Shown here: one piece after another, positions 37,370 through 49,760 of the stretch
Layout: each line of letters starts with the position of its first letter
Position numbering within the stretch: position 1 is the first letter of the stretch
Origin: Lunularia cruciata
Taxonomy: Eukaryota > Streptophyta > Marchantiopsida > Lunulariales > Lunulariaceae
Direction of reading: 5' to 3'
DNA length: 64,000 nucleotides
NCBI GenBank assembly: GCA_948567375.1
Contig: OX419758.1
Span: 65,253,965-65,317,964, forward strand
Program-made: the position numbers and the translations under genes
The notes under the pieces: generated by a model
Databases searched by the model: none
What the model saw: the letters and a program-made list of their open reading frames with translations, nothing else
What the model was told of the DNA's origin: nothing

Positions 37370-40300
37370 TAGGAATAGGATGGATAGGATTTATGGACCA
37401 CCAAATCCATTTCCACCAAACCATTGGGATTTTTGTGTCCAAGTACTACCCACATCATTTTACATAGGTCATCACCTCATGCTTTGGGTAGAATGTTTTG
37501 AATACAATCACCTTGTACAAGGAACCCTTGGTACTTCTAGTTGTAACTTATGGAGAATGGTGGAAGTGTTGCATTTATATGTTAATAAATTAGATAAATT
37601 GGGATAGTGTGATAGAGTAGTAGCCATGGTGGCAATGCTCAAGGTTATCATTGCCATGCAACAACAAATTAAGCACCTTACTTGATTGTTGGATGAATGA
37701 GACCATCTACGACAAGAGCATGTAGAGAGAGCACCATTTTGAGAAGAAGAAGACCAAATTTGATTTCCAAAACCCAATGTATTTGAAGGCAAGAAAATCC
37801 CAAGTGTAGTGGAGAATGTTGTGTTTGACTACAAACATTATTTCAAAGCTACCAATTTTCAAGATGAACAAAAATAGATTCTCTTGGCTTCTAGCCAAAT
37901 GGATGGAGTAGCAAAGCTATGGTGGAGATTTTGAGTCAAGCAAGTTGAATGGCAAATTGTTAGACAGATCTTGACTTGGATAGAAATCAAGAATGCAATA
38001 ATTGGTCAATTTGAAGCTATAAATGCCACACATGCTGCACAAGATAAGATGGTAGAGTTGAAGTAGATTGGCTCTATAAGAAGTTACATCACACAATTCC
38101 AAAATACTATCATGCAAATTCCAAATATACTAGAAGGTGAAACTCAGGATCAAATTTTGAAGGACTTGAAGTCAAGAACCAAATTAGTGGTGACTATGCA
38201 AGAGCCAAAAAATTTGGAGGAAGCCACGTAGTTGATCAAACACTTTGATTCCTTTGTTGCAAGAACTTGGTCCTGACCTTGACATCCACAAAACCTACCA
38301 ACACAAAACACATGGGTGGGAGAGCCATCACCAATGAGATTGATGCCATTCAATGCAGACCACTTGGCATTACAGATAGAGAAAAATTGTGATAAAATGA
38401 TGGTTGGTTTTATTGTTGCCAAATTGGACATTACATTGTTGAATGTCCACTTAAGAATGGGTGACCTTGAGAAGTTGCCCAAATGGAGTTTGTAGAGAAA
38501 AATGATCAAGGAAATGAAGAATCCTAATAGGAGATTTTGAGCCACCTATTAGGAACTTGATTAGTTTCAATGTGGTTAAAGGCTCAACCTATGCAAGTTT
38601 GCTTCACTTGCAAGGTATGAGAGCTGATCATGGTTGTAGGATTTTGGTTGATTCTAGAAGTTCAAAGAATTGCATGTCCATGCAATTATCAAAGGAATTA
38701 TGTATTCTTATCAAGCCAGTAATTGGAAGCAGGTTGATGATGGCAGATGGTAAAAAGGGTTCTGCACTCCGTACCTCATATTGTGTTACATTCAAGATTG
38801 GGAATGAGTATTTGGAGTGTATGAGGTTTGCAATAGCACCTCTACACTATGATTCATTGTGGGTTTGGTATGCCTTGAATGTCATAAGGTTCAATTTGAT
38901 TGGACCTAACAATAATTTAAGTACAATAGTAAGGTAGAAATTTCTGATTAGGTTGTTTGACACCTTTGAGTAAGACACCTAAGAGTAGTCAGTTCCAAGA
39001 TGAGAAGTTTATAAGGAAAACATTCATAGAGCAATCTTTGAAGGAAAATAAGTCCCTAGATGGGAAGTTTATCAATGAAGCAGCCATAAAGCAAGCTTTG
39101 GAGGAAGATAAGTTTATTTTTGTAGTGTGGATCAAGTTGATTGCACAAGGAGAATCTAAGGAGGGTTAGGAGCCTCATCAAGCAATGGTTGATCAAATGG
39201 TTTAGGAGTTTGTGGATATGTTTTTGGATGATTTTCCAAAGGATTACCTCCAATTGTGGTATGCCCTTCAAGATTGAGTTATTGCTAGGGAGTACTCCAA
39301 TGAGTAGACCAATCTATTTGCTCTCACCAAAGGAGTTAGAGAAGTTGCAAACAACACTTATGGAGTTGTTGGAGAAGGATTTCATACAACATAATACATC
39401 TCCTTGGGGAGCACTGGTATTATTTACTCCAAAGAAGGATGAGGATTTTGTTTCTGTATTGATTACCATGGGCTCAATAAACAAACAATGAAGAATTCAT
39501 ATCCCTTCTCTTGAATTGATGACTTCCTTGATCAATTGAGTGGAACATGATACTTCTTCAAGTTGGACTTTGTAGTGGCTATTGGCAAATTCCCATTGAT
39601 AAGAAGGATATGCAAAAGACTACCTTTCACACAAGGTATGGGCATTTTGAATGGAAAGTTCTACCTTTTGGGCTTATTAATGCTCCAACAATCTTCATGG
39701 ATCAAATGCATTGGGTGTTGGATGGACTATTGGATTGATACGTGGTGATGTTCTTGGATGACATTTTAATCTATAGCAAGATGGAGGCAAAACACACAAA
39801 TCATATGTGAGAAGTCCTAAGATGACTATGCCAATGGAAGTTTTATTGTAAGAACTCAAAGTGTGCCTTTTGGTAGAAGGAGGTTACCTTCTTGGGTCAC
39901 AAGATCTGATCAGAAGGGATCAAGATAGAAGAGGAGAAAATCAAGGCCATTACTAATTAGCTTACTCCAAAGGATGCCATAGAGGTGTGAGCATTTAATG
40001 GATTGGTAAGTTTTTATTGACGGCCTATCCACTATTATATGCATCTAGCAGCACCATTGACCGACCTCTTGGAGAGAAAATCAAGCTTTCAATGGACCAC
40101 AAGCATAAAGAAATACTTTAGAAGCTAAAACATGTTGTATCTTCAAGACCCATTCTTCAACCATATAACCTTCAACTACCTTGTGTGGTTGACTTTGATG
40201 TTTTTAACTTTGCCATTGGAGTTGTGTTGCAACAAGAATTCCCAAATGGCTTACATCTCATTTCCTTTTTGTCTTGCCAATTAAACACCACAGAAAGGAA

Positions 40301-42101
40301 TTACTCTGCACAAGATCAAGAACAACTAGCAATGTATATGCCACCAAAGTATAGAGGCATTATCTCTTGGGAAACTAGGTGCTCATGCAAACCAATCACA
40401 AACCCTTGTTGTAGACATTACATTTGGGACACATGAAGAGTCAACTCCAATTGTTTTACATTAAACTTGAGTACAAACTTGGTTGGTTCCATGTCATCCC
40501 TGATGCCCTATCATGATGACCTGATTTGAAGTCTCTTCCTCTCATCACGATAGCAATTATGATGGTGTCAATCAACCCCAATGTTCAAATCAAGTTTAGG
40601 ACAACTCTACAACAAGATCCTTTCTTTCAGATGGTACAAGGTCATCTTGCAACATACAACAAGGAGTACAACACCTTCACCTTCAAGGAAGGCCTTCTAT
40701 TCTATGAGGGCTAGATATATATTCCAGCCATGGGTGATCTTTGACTTGTGCATCTCGAAGAAGCCCATGACTTACCTATTGTAGGTCAAATGGGTGTGAA
40801 CAAGACCTTGGGCACCATCCAACACCACTTGTGGTGGCCCAATATGGCACAAGATGTTTGAGAGTTTGTCCAATCGTGTAAGAGTTGCCAACATAACAAG
40901 GCCATCAACTAGAAACCAAGTGGACTCCTTCAACCCCTCCCCATTCCATCTGCTTGATGTGAACAAGTGAACTTGGATATCATCACATCCTTACCCAAGA
41001 CAAAACAAGGTCATACAACAATAGTGATGTTTGTGGATAAGCTTAGTAAGCAAATCCATTATGCACCAACCTTTGATACCATAAATGCACCAATGTTGAT
41101 ACTATATACCAATGTTGGACTGCTCCATCATTGGCATAGATCTACTTTGACACTAATTTCAAGCATCATGGGATGCCTCATGTACTCATCTCCAACCGTG
41201 ATCCTCAATTCAATGAAATTTTTTTGCAAACACTCTTCAAGATACTTGTCACCAAGCTTGCTTTGTCCATGGCCTATCATCCTCAAATTGATGGAAAAAT
41301 TGAACATGCAAATCATACCTTGGAGGATATGCTTCATGCCTTCATCAATGTTCACCATACCAATTGGGATGAATGTCTTGTAGCTGCGGAGGTTGCATAC
41401 AATAATTCCAAATAGGCAAGCACCGGATTCTCTCCTTTCTTCCTCAATTTTGGCCAAGATCCACTTGTTCTAGATTCTCTTCTTGCTCCTCCTCCATCTT
41501 ATTTCTCTCATACTTCCACCATCTTGACCACCATATCCCAATCCTTCCAACAAGCCAAATCTCATCTCCTTGTTGCTCAAAATCATAAGAAACAATATAT
41601 AAACCACCATCATTGTGATCTCACCTTTCAAGTTGTTAGTAAGGTCATGATCTTGTCCAATAACCTACCCCTTCCACTTGATACTCAAGTCTATAAAATT
41701 GCTCTTAATTAGATAGGACCCTTTGATATCACCCAAATCATTCCTCATGTTGCTTACCAACTTGCCTTGCCTTGTCATATGCGCATCCACCCTATCTTTC
41801 ATATTTCCAAGTTGAACCTCTTTATTTTCAATCCATCTTCTTTTTCTAGTCGTGTCAACCTCCTCCTCCTCTTGTCCTTACTAGTGATCATGAAGAGTAT
41901 GAAGTTGATTGTATCCTTGCATGTTGCCACATTCAATGAGGCTATCGACAACATATAGAGTACAAAGTCCTCTAGAAAGGGTATCCCCTTCATGATGTCA
42001 CTTGGGAACCCCTTTCTAATCTATAGAATGCACAAATGGCCATTCAAGAGTTTGAACCTTCAATGGCAATGAGTACATCATCAACTAGCGGTGGGGGAAT
42101 A

Positions 42102-42590
42102 TGTAACAATATGGAGTTTATCGACAAATTTAGTCAAGGCTAACAAAGTAGCAAATGGGCCAAATTAGCCTAGAATATTTTAGAAGTATCTAGGAAGCTA
42201 CTTGGTACCCCCAAGTATTGGATAATGTGTATGCCAAGTGGCAACTTCTAGGAGGAAGCTTCTTGGGAAGCTTCCCGGCTAGCTTAGCTTGCACTCCACG
42301 TAAGTAACATCTAAAATGAAGCTTGTAGAAGCTTCCAACTAGCTTAGCTTGCACACCAAGTAGGCGGTTTCTAAAAAAAAGTTTTTTGAGAAACTTCCCA
42401 ATTAACTTGGGTTGCACTCCAAGAAAGTAGATCAAGGAAGCTTCTTGAAAAGCTTCTCAAGAGCCTTGTATTCTCCCTAAAAATACCAAAGCCAAAGCTC
42501 ATGCTAGGCATTTGGAGTTTCCAACACACTCAAGTGTCTCAATGTGATCTTCCATTCTCCTATTTCTCTCCTTGGTCTTGGTCTTTTACA
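42102..42590 (+). repeat. 3' LTR of the chromovirus at 36.9-42.6 kb
   Basis: 489 bp, direct partner of 36885-37357. It contains a perfect three-unit GAAnnTTCnnGAA at 42437-42449. Confidence 0.92.
42437..42449 (+). promoter_or_regulatory. Perfect three-unit heat shock element
   Basis: GAAgcTTCttGAA in the 3' LTR, the canonical alternating pentamer form. Confidence 0.65.
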
Positions 42591-43600
42591 CCTTGCACCA
42601 CTATGTTGAAGGAGTCCATAGTGTCACTGCATTTTTTTGGAATTTGTTGCATAAATTGCATTTGTCTATTTTCTTCCAAATTGCTCTTCTCTGGGTTTGC
42701 TATATAAATTACACTTTCTTTAGTTATTTTTCATTCTTGCAACTCATATTAAACAATTATTTTTGTGCTTGTTGTCTTGTTTAGTGCCCTTCATCCACTA
42801 TGGCAAAAGGGTTTGTAGTGCAAATTGCATTTCTCTAAATTTGCTATGTAAATTGCACTTCTTTGGTTCTTTTCCAAATTACACTTCTCTAGGTTGTCGT
42901 ATGTATAGATATTGCTATGCAACATATATCACCATCAACAACATGCGCTACAAAAGCATAATTCACATAAAAATCATGCATGAATTCCAAAGTGCAACAA
43001 TAATCAATTCATTCTTCCACTTGAATCATACTCAAATCAAATCTAAACTAGACCCTTCATTCAAAAATCAAACACTAAGAGACTCTAGGTGATGCTTGTT
43101 GACCTCTATCTACCATAACTAGGAACTTAAAGGCTCAACCTCAAAGAAGTGAGCTCCCTAATGGTGCCATTGATGGCACATCTGACATATGCAAACAATA
43201 CAAATGATGGTGGGTCCTACCATGTGATCAATAGCCATATCATGAAATTTGGCCTCCATCAAATAGTCCATGAGCAACTATTAAAGTAACTATGATTGCC
43301 AACACTATTACTCCAACATTTGAGCAAACTAGTTTTGATGTCATAAATATCATAATAACTATCATGGATATATACATTGTTACACAACATACATTGTTGA
43401 AAACATCATACACTATAGAAACATAACTCATATATAAGTCATACATGAACTCTAGAGTACCATAATCTCTTCCAATTGAAGATTAGGTTCTTCTAAATCT
43501 AGATAGCCATATACTCCAAGTATATAATAAGTCCTATGGTGGGCAAAGATCAAGAAATTGTGTGCGATCGAGCATCATTGTTATTGCTTTTTTATAGTCT
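42591..43600. other. Unassigned AT-rich DNA
   Basis: Its left part continues the 'aaattgcacttctct' tract that the chromovirus split. The remainder has no recognised gene and may include the lost 3' LTR area of the gypsy fossil to its right. Confidence 0.4.
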
Positions 43601-43633
43601 ATATCACATAAATGGTGATCTAACTATAGGTCA

Positions 43634-43735
43634 AATACATCTAGGACATAACCATTGTCCTTGAGGAACTATTGTGAGGGGAGGAGTCAAACATACCATA
43701 TGCCATCCTCTCAAACAACTAGCACACAACAATAT
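43634..43735 (-). pseudogene. PHD zinc-finger remnant of the gypsy fossil
   Basis: The minus-strand reading LLCASCLRGWHMVCLTPP, then a WLCPRC end, matches the C-terminal half of a PHD finger (C-x2-C, W-H-x2-C, then C-x2-C). PHD fingers read histone H3 tails. Its place after integrase suggests it was the C-terminal module of Pol. Confidence 0.78.
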
Positions 43736-44946
43736 AATAGAGCTCCACAAGAAAAGCCATATAACATACATCGCAAACCTACATGTACAAGAGCCAAGCT
43801 TGGATCCTAGTGCCATCAATGTTTGAAGAGGTGACATGGTGCACAATTGTGCATATGAAACAACATTATCATGTCCTTCCAAACAACACCATCACATCTT
43901 CCCAACATGATGACTCTAAAAGGCAAAACCTCATAAATTCTCAAGATAATGCAGCTTGTAGTAACATCAAGTGTCATAGGTGCAATCTACGATAGATATA
44001 CATAATCTCATGGATGAAATCAACAAATAAAAGGTCTTTAACCTCCTCCTTGAATAGTAGTATAGCATAAGGTATCTCTATGCTGAGCAATCACTAGGTT
44101 CTCAAAGGCTATTGGCATCATTCTCCAAAAGAACTCTACCCATTAAGAACATGTGCTCATCTACACATCTAGATCATCCAAGTCCAAAACTACAAGCATA
44201 TCACAAAAAATGGGTGTAGGTAAATCTAGATATTGTCCATAGAGTAGAAAGTAAGGAGAGAAGGATGCTACAGAGACATGCAAGTTGAACCAATAGACCA
44301 TGGCCAACCAAGGTAATTGGAGATCCTAATATCCCAATGGCTTCTCTGCAAACTATACTTATGCAATCCTTTCTTTACCATTTAAAGCACTCTCTTTGCT
44401 AAGCCATTTGCTAAGCCATTTGATCTTGGGAGGTAATATGATGATCAATCAAGGCCTTGTCATACAAGACTTGAAATTAACCCAAGAATTATGTAACCTG
44501 ATTAGTCAAAAGTTTAACTAGTGCACCAAAATGACTAAGAACCCGATTTACAAAGGCATAAGTTGTCCCTTTGTTGGACTTGTCAAGAAGTGAAAACAAC
44601 TCAATCACTTGGAGAAATGCTCTACCATAACCAAAACATATCAATAATATCTAGTAGTCAATGATAAAAGTCCAACAAAGTCCAAATTCTAATAGTAATC
44701 CAATCTTATGATAAATAATGGATGTAATTGTGGTATAAAAGCATTAAATGATACTCTAACTCAATTACAAAATACACATCTGGCAACAAATTGCTATAAA
44801 TTGGTCTGCATATCGTGCTACCAATAATGACTCTAAAGTAAACTATACATTCATTTTACTCCAAAATGTCCTAGTTCTTCATGAGTACGATGTACCAATT
44901 GTGGTATTTGAGATGGAAATGGTATTATTCATACTATATCATCCTC

Positions 44947-44984
44947 TTATACACAAAGAAGGTGTCTACCTTCTTTGTGTATAA
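44947..44984. repeat. Perfect 17-bp inverted repeat (hairpin)
   Basis: ttatacacaaagaaggt and its exact reverse complement are separated by 4 bp (gtct). It lies inside the decayed gypsy fossil. Confidence 0.95.
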
Positions 44985-47969
44985 AACCACCTAGTTTGTT
45001 GAAGAACATGGTCTCTCTCTTTGGTACCAAATGTGTCACCCACAATACCAATGCAAAGATAATCTATCACTTAGATATCATCATAAATATTTTGCTTACT
45101 TGTACCAATATCTCCACCCTTTAGATCTATGATCTCAATAACTCTTCTTATATGTGTTGAGAGTGATACCATTAAAGCCTCAAAAAATATACATAATACA
45201 ATAGATGCATGCCAATGTGGCACTATCTCTTCATCTATCGTACCATGCAAGCATACTTTGGTCTGGTTTTGTTAGTTGAGATATGGATTTATACTTAACC
45301 TATTTGCATCATGGTTCACCACTCCAAGTTTGAGAATAACCATGAAATCATACTCTTGTAAAATTACAATACATTGTGCAAACTCCCTTGAAAGCTTGTC
45401 AGACTCCATTCAATGGTTGATGACCAATGATGAGAGTGAAGAGGTTACCTAATAAGTAACATAAAAATATGGTACTACTCACATTTTTGCCAAACACTCT
45501 CTCTCATATGAAGTATACTTTAGTTCCACTGAATTGTTGGAATGATTAGCATAGACCACCACAAACTCTTTCCTTTCATCATCATGTTGGGTGAGTATTG
45601 TTCCAAACTCCAACATAATCCATTTAGTATGAACCTAGAATGGTCATCCTTTAATTGATCTCTTGAAAATAGGGGTAGATGTCAACCTCTCATTGAACTT
45701 TATAAAAAATTCTCATGCTCATCTCTCCAACATCACTCTTAAGGAAATTTGGTAAGCTTTTTCAAGGTCTTGGCAATGACATTAAATCTTCTAATATATC
45801 GGTGATAGAAGTTTGTCAACTTAAGAATGCTTGCACTCTACTCACATTTGTAAGCTAAAGAATATATGCAATAACCTCCACATTGGTCTACTAAACACCA
45901 AGCCCACCAAGGTAGATAGTGTTATCTAAATATTTGACTTGTTCTTTTACATAATTTGCAGTTCACAAGATGTAGTTAAGTCCATGAGATCTCAACTTCT
46001 CAAACATTTCAAAAGAATGTCTCTCATGCTCCTCCATAATAATTTTATAGACCAAAATGTTATCAATATGGCACCAAGAAAAATCCAATCATACTAGGAT
46101 TTTATCCATGACCCTTTAGAACTTGTAAAAAGTGTTCTTTAACCCAAATGGTAAAAATCTCCATTGATATAATACATCTTTGCCATGAGGATCAATAATC
46201 CAAAATGCTATCATAGACTTGTCTTTCTCCTTGATTGGCAATTGATGATATTTTTTGTTCTAAAATGCAAAGTATTGAAGACCTTTACATGCACAATCAT
46301 ATTAAATCTCCCCTAATGTAGGCATGACATATTGATCAACCCTATTCTATTGGTTAATAGGGTGGTAATTTTCACACATTTACCTATTTGTGTAGTTTCC
46401 ATATGTATCTTTCTTGGCTAACATCATTATAGTTGAAGTATATTTTTCATATGAAATCTATCAAACCAGTCTCAAAAGGATCTTTACTTTGACCTTGAAT
46501 CAATGCTCTCTCCATATCACTATATTTATGGAGACATAAATTAGTGTATCATTAGTCAATTCAATCTAGATACTAGATCTTTTCAAAGCACCCACAATCT
46601 TTTATATTGAAGGCAAAACAACTCATGTAGCTCCTCAAGAACTTCTAAATTCTTTTTCTTTCTTCTCTTGTAAGCTTGGATCCAATATTTGGCTCCAACT
46701 ATCCTCTATAACTTATGTAAGAATGGAAGACACATTGGATAGTTGTTACACCAAGCCCTTGGGAACAATAATGCCATACCTCTAATTGCAAGAGTCCACA
46801 ACCTTAGAGAAAAAAATCTCTCTACTTTGGTTACAAGTTCTATATTCCATCTAATTACATCCTAAAAAGACTAAGGATGTAATCCAAGTAGACCATGTTT
46901 ACCTAGATAAATCCCAAGTAGACCATTCTCACTAGTAGTCACTAGCTATATCCCAAGAATGCCATACCCACTCACTCCATCACCCCTATCATATGCTTCA
47001 ATCATCTTGATAAATATAGAGCTTACAAGTATCCAAGTGGTGATACCTATCAAGCACATCATATGTTGCTCTCCCAAGCCAAAGCTCACACTCCAGGTCA
47101 AATAGTTCAAGTCCTTAGCTTGACTTAACACTTGATGTTTGGATACCTCTGACACTATTGTAACAATGATAATATCAATATGAAAACCCATCACACACTT
47201 TCTCTCATTAGCATTGGTTTCCACTAACTACTATAATTGTGAGTTCCAAACAAGTCCAAGACCTCATTCTCATAAAGCATAAGAGCTTGGGAACCTCATA
47301 AGTGTGTGCAAAGCGGCTCTAGGTTATTCAAAAAATTCACCATTCCCATATATGACCTATCAGCCCCTACTATTGTTTAAGACTGGTGCACAAGATCTAA
47401 AATATCATTGATAATAAGTTGATCTAGTTGTTGAATCCCATCATAAATATACTGTAAAACCTCTCCAGGTAAAAGATATTTCCACCAATGATAACATCAA
47501 TGAGCCTATGATCTCACTCTGATTGGATCCAATAACATGGTAGGTCCTATCCAAGAATGGACCTAATATGTACTTGCCACCACCCCTATACAAGAATCAT
47601 CTATCAAAGGGATGTTTACCAAAATGTAGAATGCAAAATGAACTAATGAACTTGGGAACATTTTAGGATATGTAACATCTCCCAAAACACATGTGAATGG
47701 AGATCCTATAGATCTTGACCTTAACAAGGATGAGTATGTCCTTCACATCACCATCCAAAATTACCAAATGAATGGGATAATGTCTCTCTTGATCTTGCAT
47801 CCCCAACAAAGAAATATCTAATGGTAAGGTCTTCTAGTAACCTCTAACTATTGACATCAATAATAACTCAAGATATCTATAGGCCATATGTGTCACATGA
47901 CGTAAAAAGACTTGCCTAACAGTCTCTCATCTCTCTCTACATACATCTCTGAACTTGTATATATGTATG

Positions 47970-48700
47970 TGTAATACCAAGAGCTAGCCATATGATCTAG
48001 ATGTGAAATTTGGTTTGGTAATATCTAGAATGATGTTATACATGATGGTCAAAATAGATCAGATAGAAGTATCACCAAAAGAATACTTTTACTAATAGGG
48101 CAGAAACCAAAATAGACTTGAGAACCTTAGAACCAATAGCTAGACATATGATTTGAAGGTGAGAATTGGTTTGGTAATATCTGGAAGGATGTTACATATG
48201 ATGAACTAAACCAATCAAAAAGAAGTATCACCAAAAGGGACTTCTACTAATAGAGTAGGAATCAAAATATGCTTGAAATCTTTGAAGGCAATTTCGTAGG
48301 CCTAAACGGATGAATTAGGCTTAAAAATATGCAGATTCCCCCCTTAATAGAGGAAAGGTTGGCCTTCCCTCCCCCTGCTTTGTCTTTTCGAGAGCTTTCC
48401 AACGGTACCTTACGTGATTCTGAGATTTCTAAAGGAAGATTCCCTAAAAGATTCTCTCGGTCAAAGCTGGTTTGACCAACCAGATAGGACCTAGACCAGA
48501 CATGTCACCCATCCAAGTAAGTAATCCAAGGGTGGAGCTTGCTGACATGTCACCTATCTGTGTCCCTAATCCTATGGTGTAGCTTCCTTGGAGGAGATCC
48601 TCTTTGTCTATATAATAAAAAGAAGGTGCTCCCTTGGAGCATCGATTGTTTGAGTGTGCAATCTGTGTTTTCTCTCTTCTCTTGTACTCGGAGTATTACA
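47970..48700 (+). mobile_element. Solo LTR, long form, same family as the 17.6-24.7 kb chromovirus
   Basis: 731 bp, TGTAATACC...GTATTACA, flanked by a perfect target duplication gtatg (47965-47969 and 48701-48705). It has the same duplicated ~150-bp U3 segment as the solo LTR at 20120-20849, in the opposite orientation. A TATA-like ctatataata lies at 48608-48617. Confidence 0.93.
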
Positions 48701-49760
48701 GTATGTGGTGCACAATTATTTCATTGCCAACCACAACAAACTGCACCAAAAGACATACTTCCTCTACTAGATATTGCCAAGCAAAAAATGTGATATCCAA
48801 AGGTGACAAGGTAATAAATGTTGGAGGCTCATCTTCACATTGGTCCCTTGGTGGTACAAAGGCTCTACTCTAAACCTACTACACCAATTGATTCACATGT
48901 TGATGCAATGCTTCCTCATGACTCCACAATGGAAAATCCAAGGTGGATGGAACAATCCTACTTGTATTACATATCCAAGTGATCTCCTTGGGTACTAGGA
49001 TATCCTCTGCCAGGGCATTTCCTTCCAATAAATCGATAGGCCAAGTAATAAAATCATTGAAAGTGGAAACTGATGCCATGGTACCTAACTATAGTGAGCC
49101 AAGATTGCCATTACTAAAGTGCAATGGTAGAAAACATACTTGTCTCTCACTTGACCGCCAACCTGGCCTATATAAAGCTATCTCGTCCCATTAGTCAATA
49201 TTGAAACCCATGGGATAAAACACTACTCCACCAACTAGCACATCATCTAACTCTAATGTTGTTACAATGGCATGAGCTCCCATCACATAGCTATCAATTG
49301 ATGACTATGCTAAATCTAGACAATGAACTCCCTACATATAATGTATTGTGTAAAATCATCTCCTAAAGATATCTAGATCTGAAACAGACACTTCTTCATA
49401 TTGATCTTCAATAGCTCAAGATCAACAACTGCAACCTTCTATAACAATAGAGACTATGCACAGTAGTCTAATAAGACTTTTTTGTGACATATAAACCTTC
49501 TATGAAGATATTATAAAACAAAAAATCACAATAGTTGTTTAATAAAACAATTCCTCCAAGTATGAACCAAGCTTGCTCCAAGACAAATCTAACTAATAAC
49601 TCTTCCAATCTCATTATTGTTGTTTACTATAAACCATTGGTAACTAAACAGATCCTAGGCTCCTCAACCAAGTCAGCTCCACTATCAACCACCTCTACTC
49701 TAGAATAGAAATCACATCATCCATAATCTTCCAAAATATGACAGCCAACTAGAACATTGG

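Larger units (their letters stand above)
36885..42590 (+). mobile_element. Ty3/gypsy chromovirus with heat-element LTRs, broken
   Basis: A plus-strand element of 5.7 kb. LTRs are at 36885-37357 and 42102-42590, both TGTAACAATAT...TTTTACA. Candidate target duplication is tcttg (36880-36884) versus ccttg (42591-42595), with one change. A Met-tRNA-type primer site follows the 5' LTR, and a purine tract (gcggtgggggaata) precedes the 3' LTR. The order is gag area (~37.4-38.5 kb), protease-like area (~38.6-38.9 kb), reverse transcriptase (~39.2-39.8 kb), RNase H (~40.1-40.4 kb), integrase (~40.7-41.4 kb) and chromodomain remnant (~41.89-42.06 kb). It is broken at many points. LTR differences suggest an old insertion. 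Confidence 0.93.
43600..49760 (-). mobile_element. Old Ty3/gypsy fossil with a PHD-finger end, heavily broken
   Basis: Minus-strand Pol remnants run right to left. Reverse transcriptase lies around 45.7-46.45 kb (LPFGLKN-like and a decayed catalytic area). The integrase zinc-binding region is around 44.75-44.93 kb (HEELGHFGVK, then a SHYWW-like stretch and paired cysteines). A PHD-finger half is near 43.63-43.74 kb. The right part (46.9-49.76 kb) probably held gag/protease but is too decayed to name. No LTR pair is visible and breaks are very many. It is older than the solo LTR inserted at 47970-48700. Confidence 0.72.
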
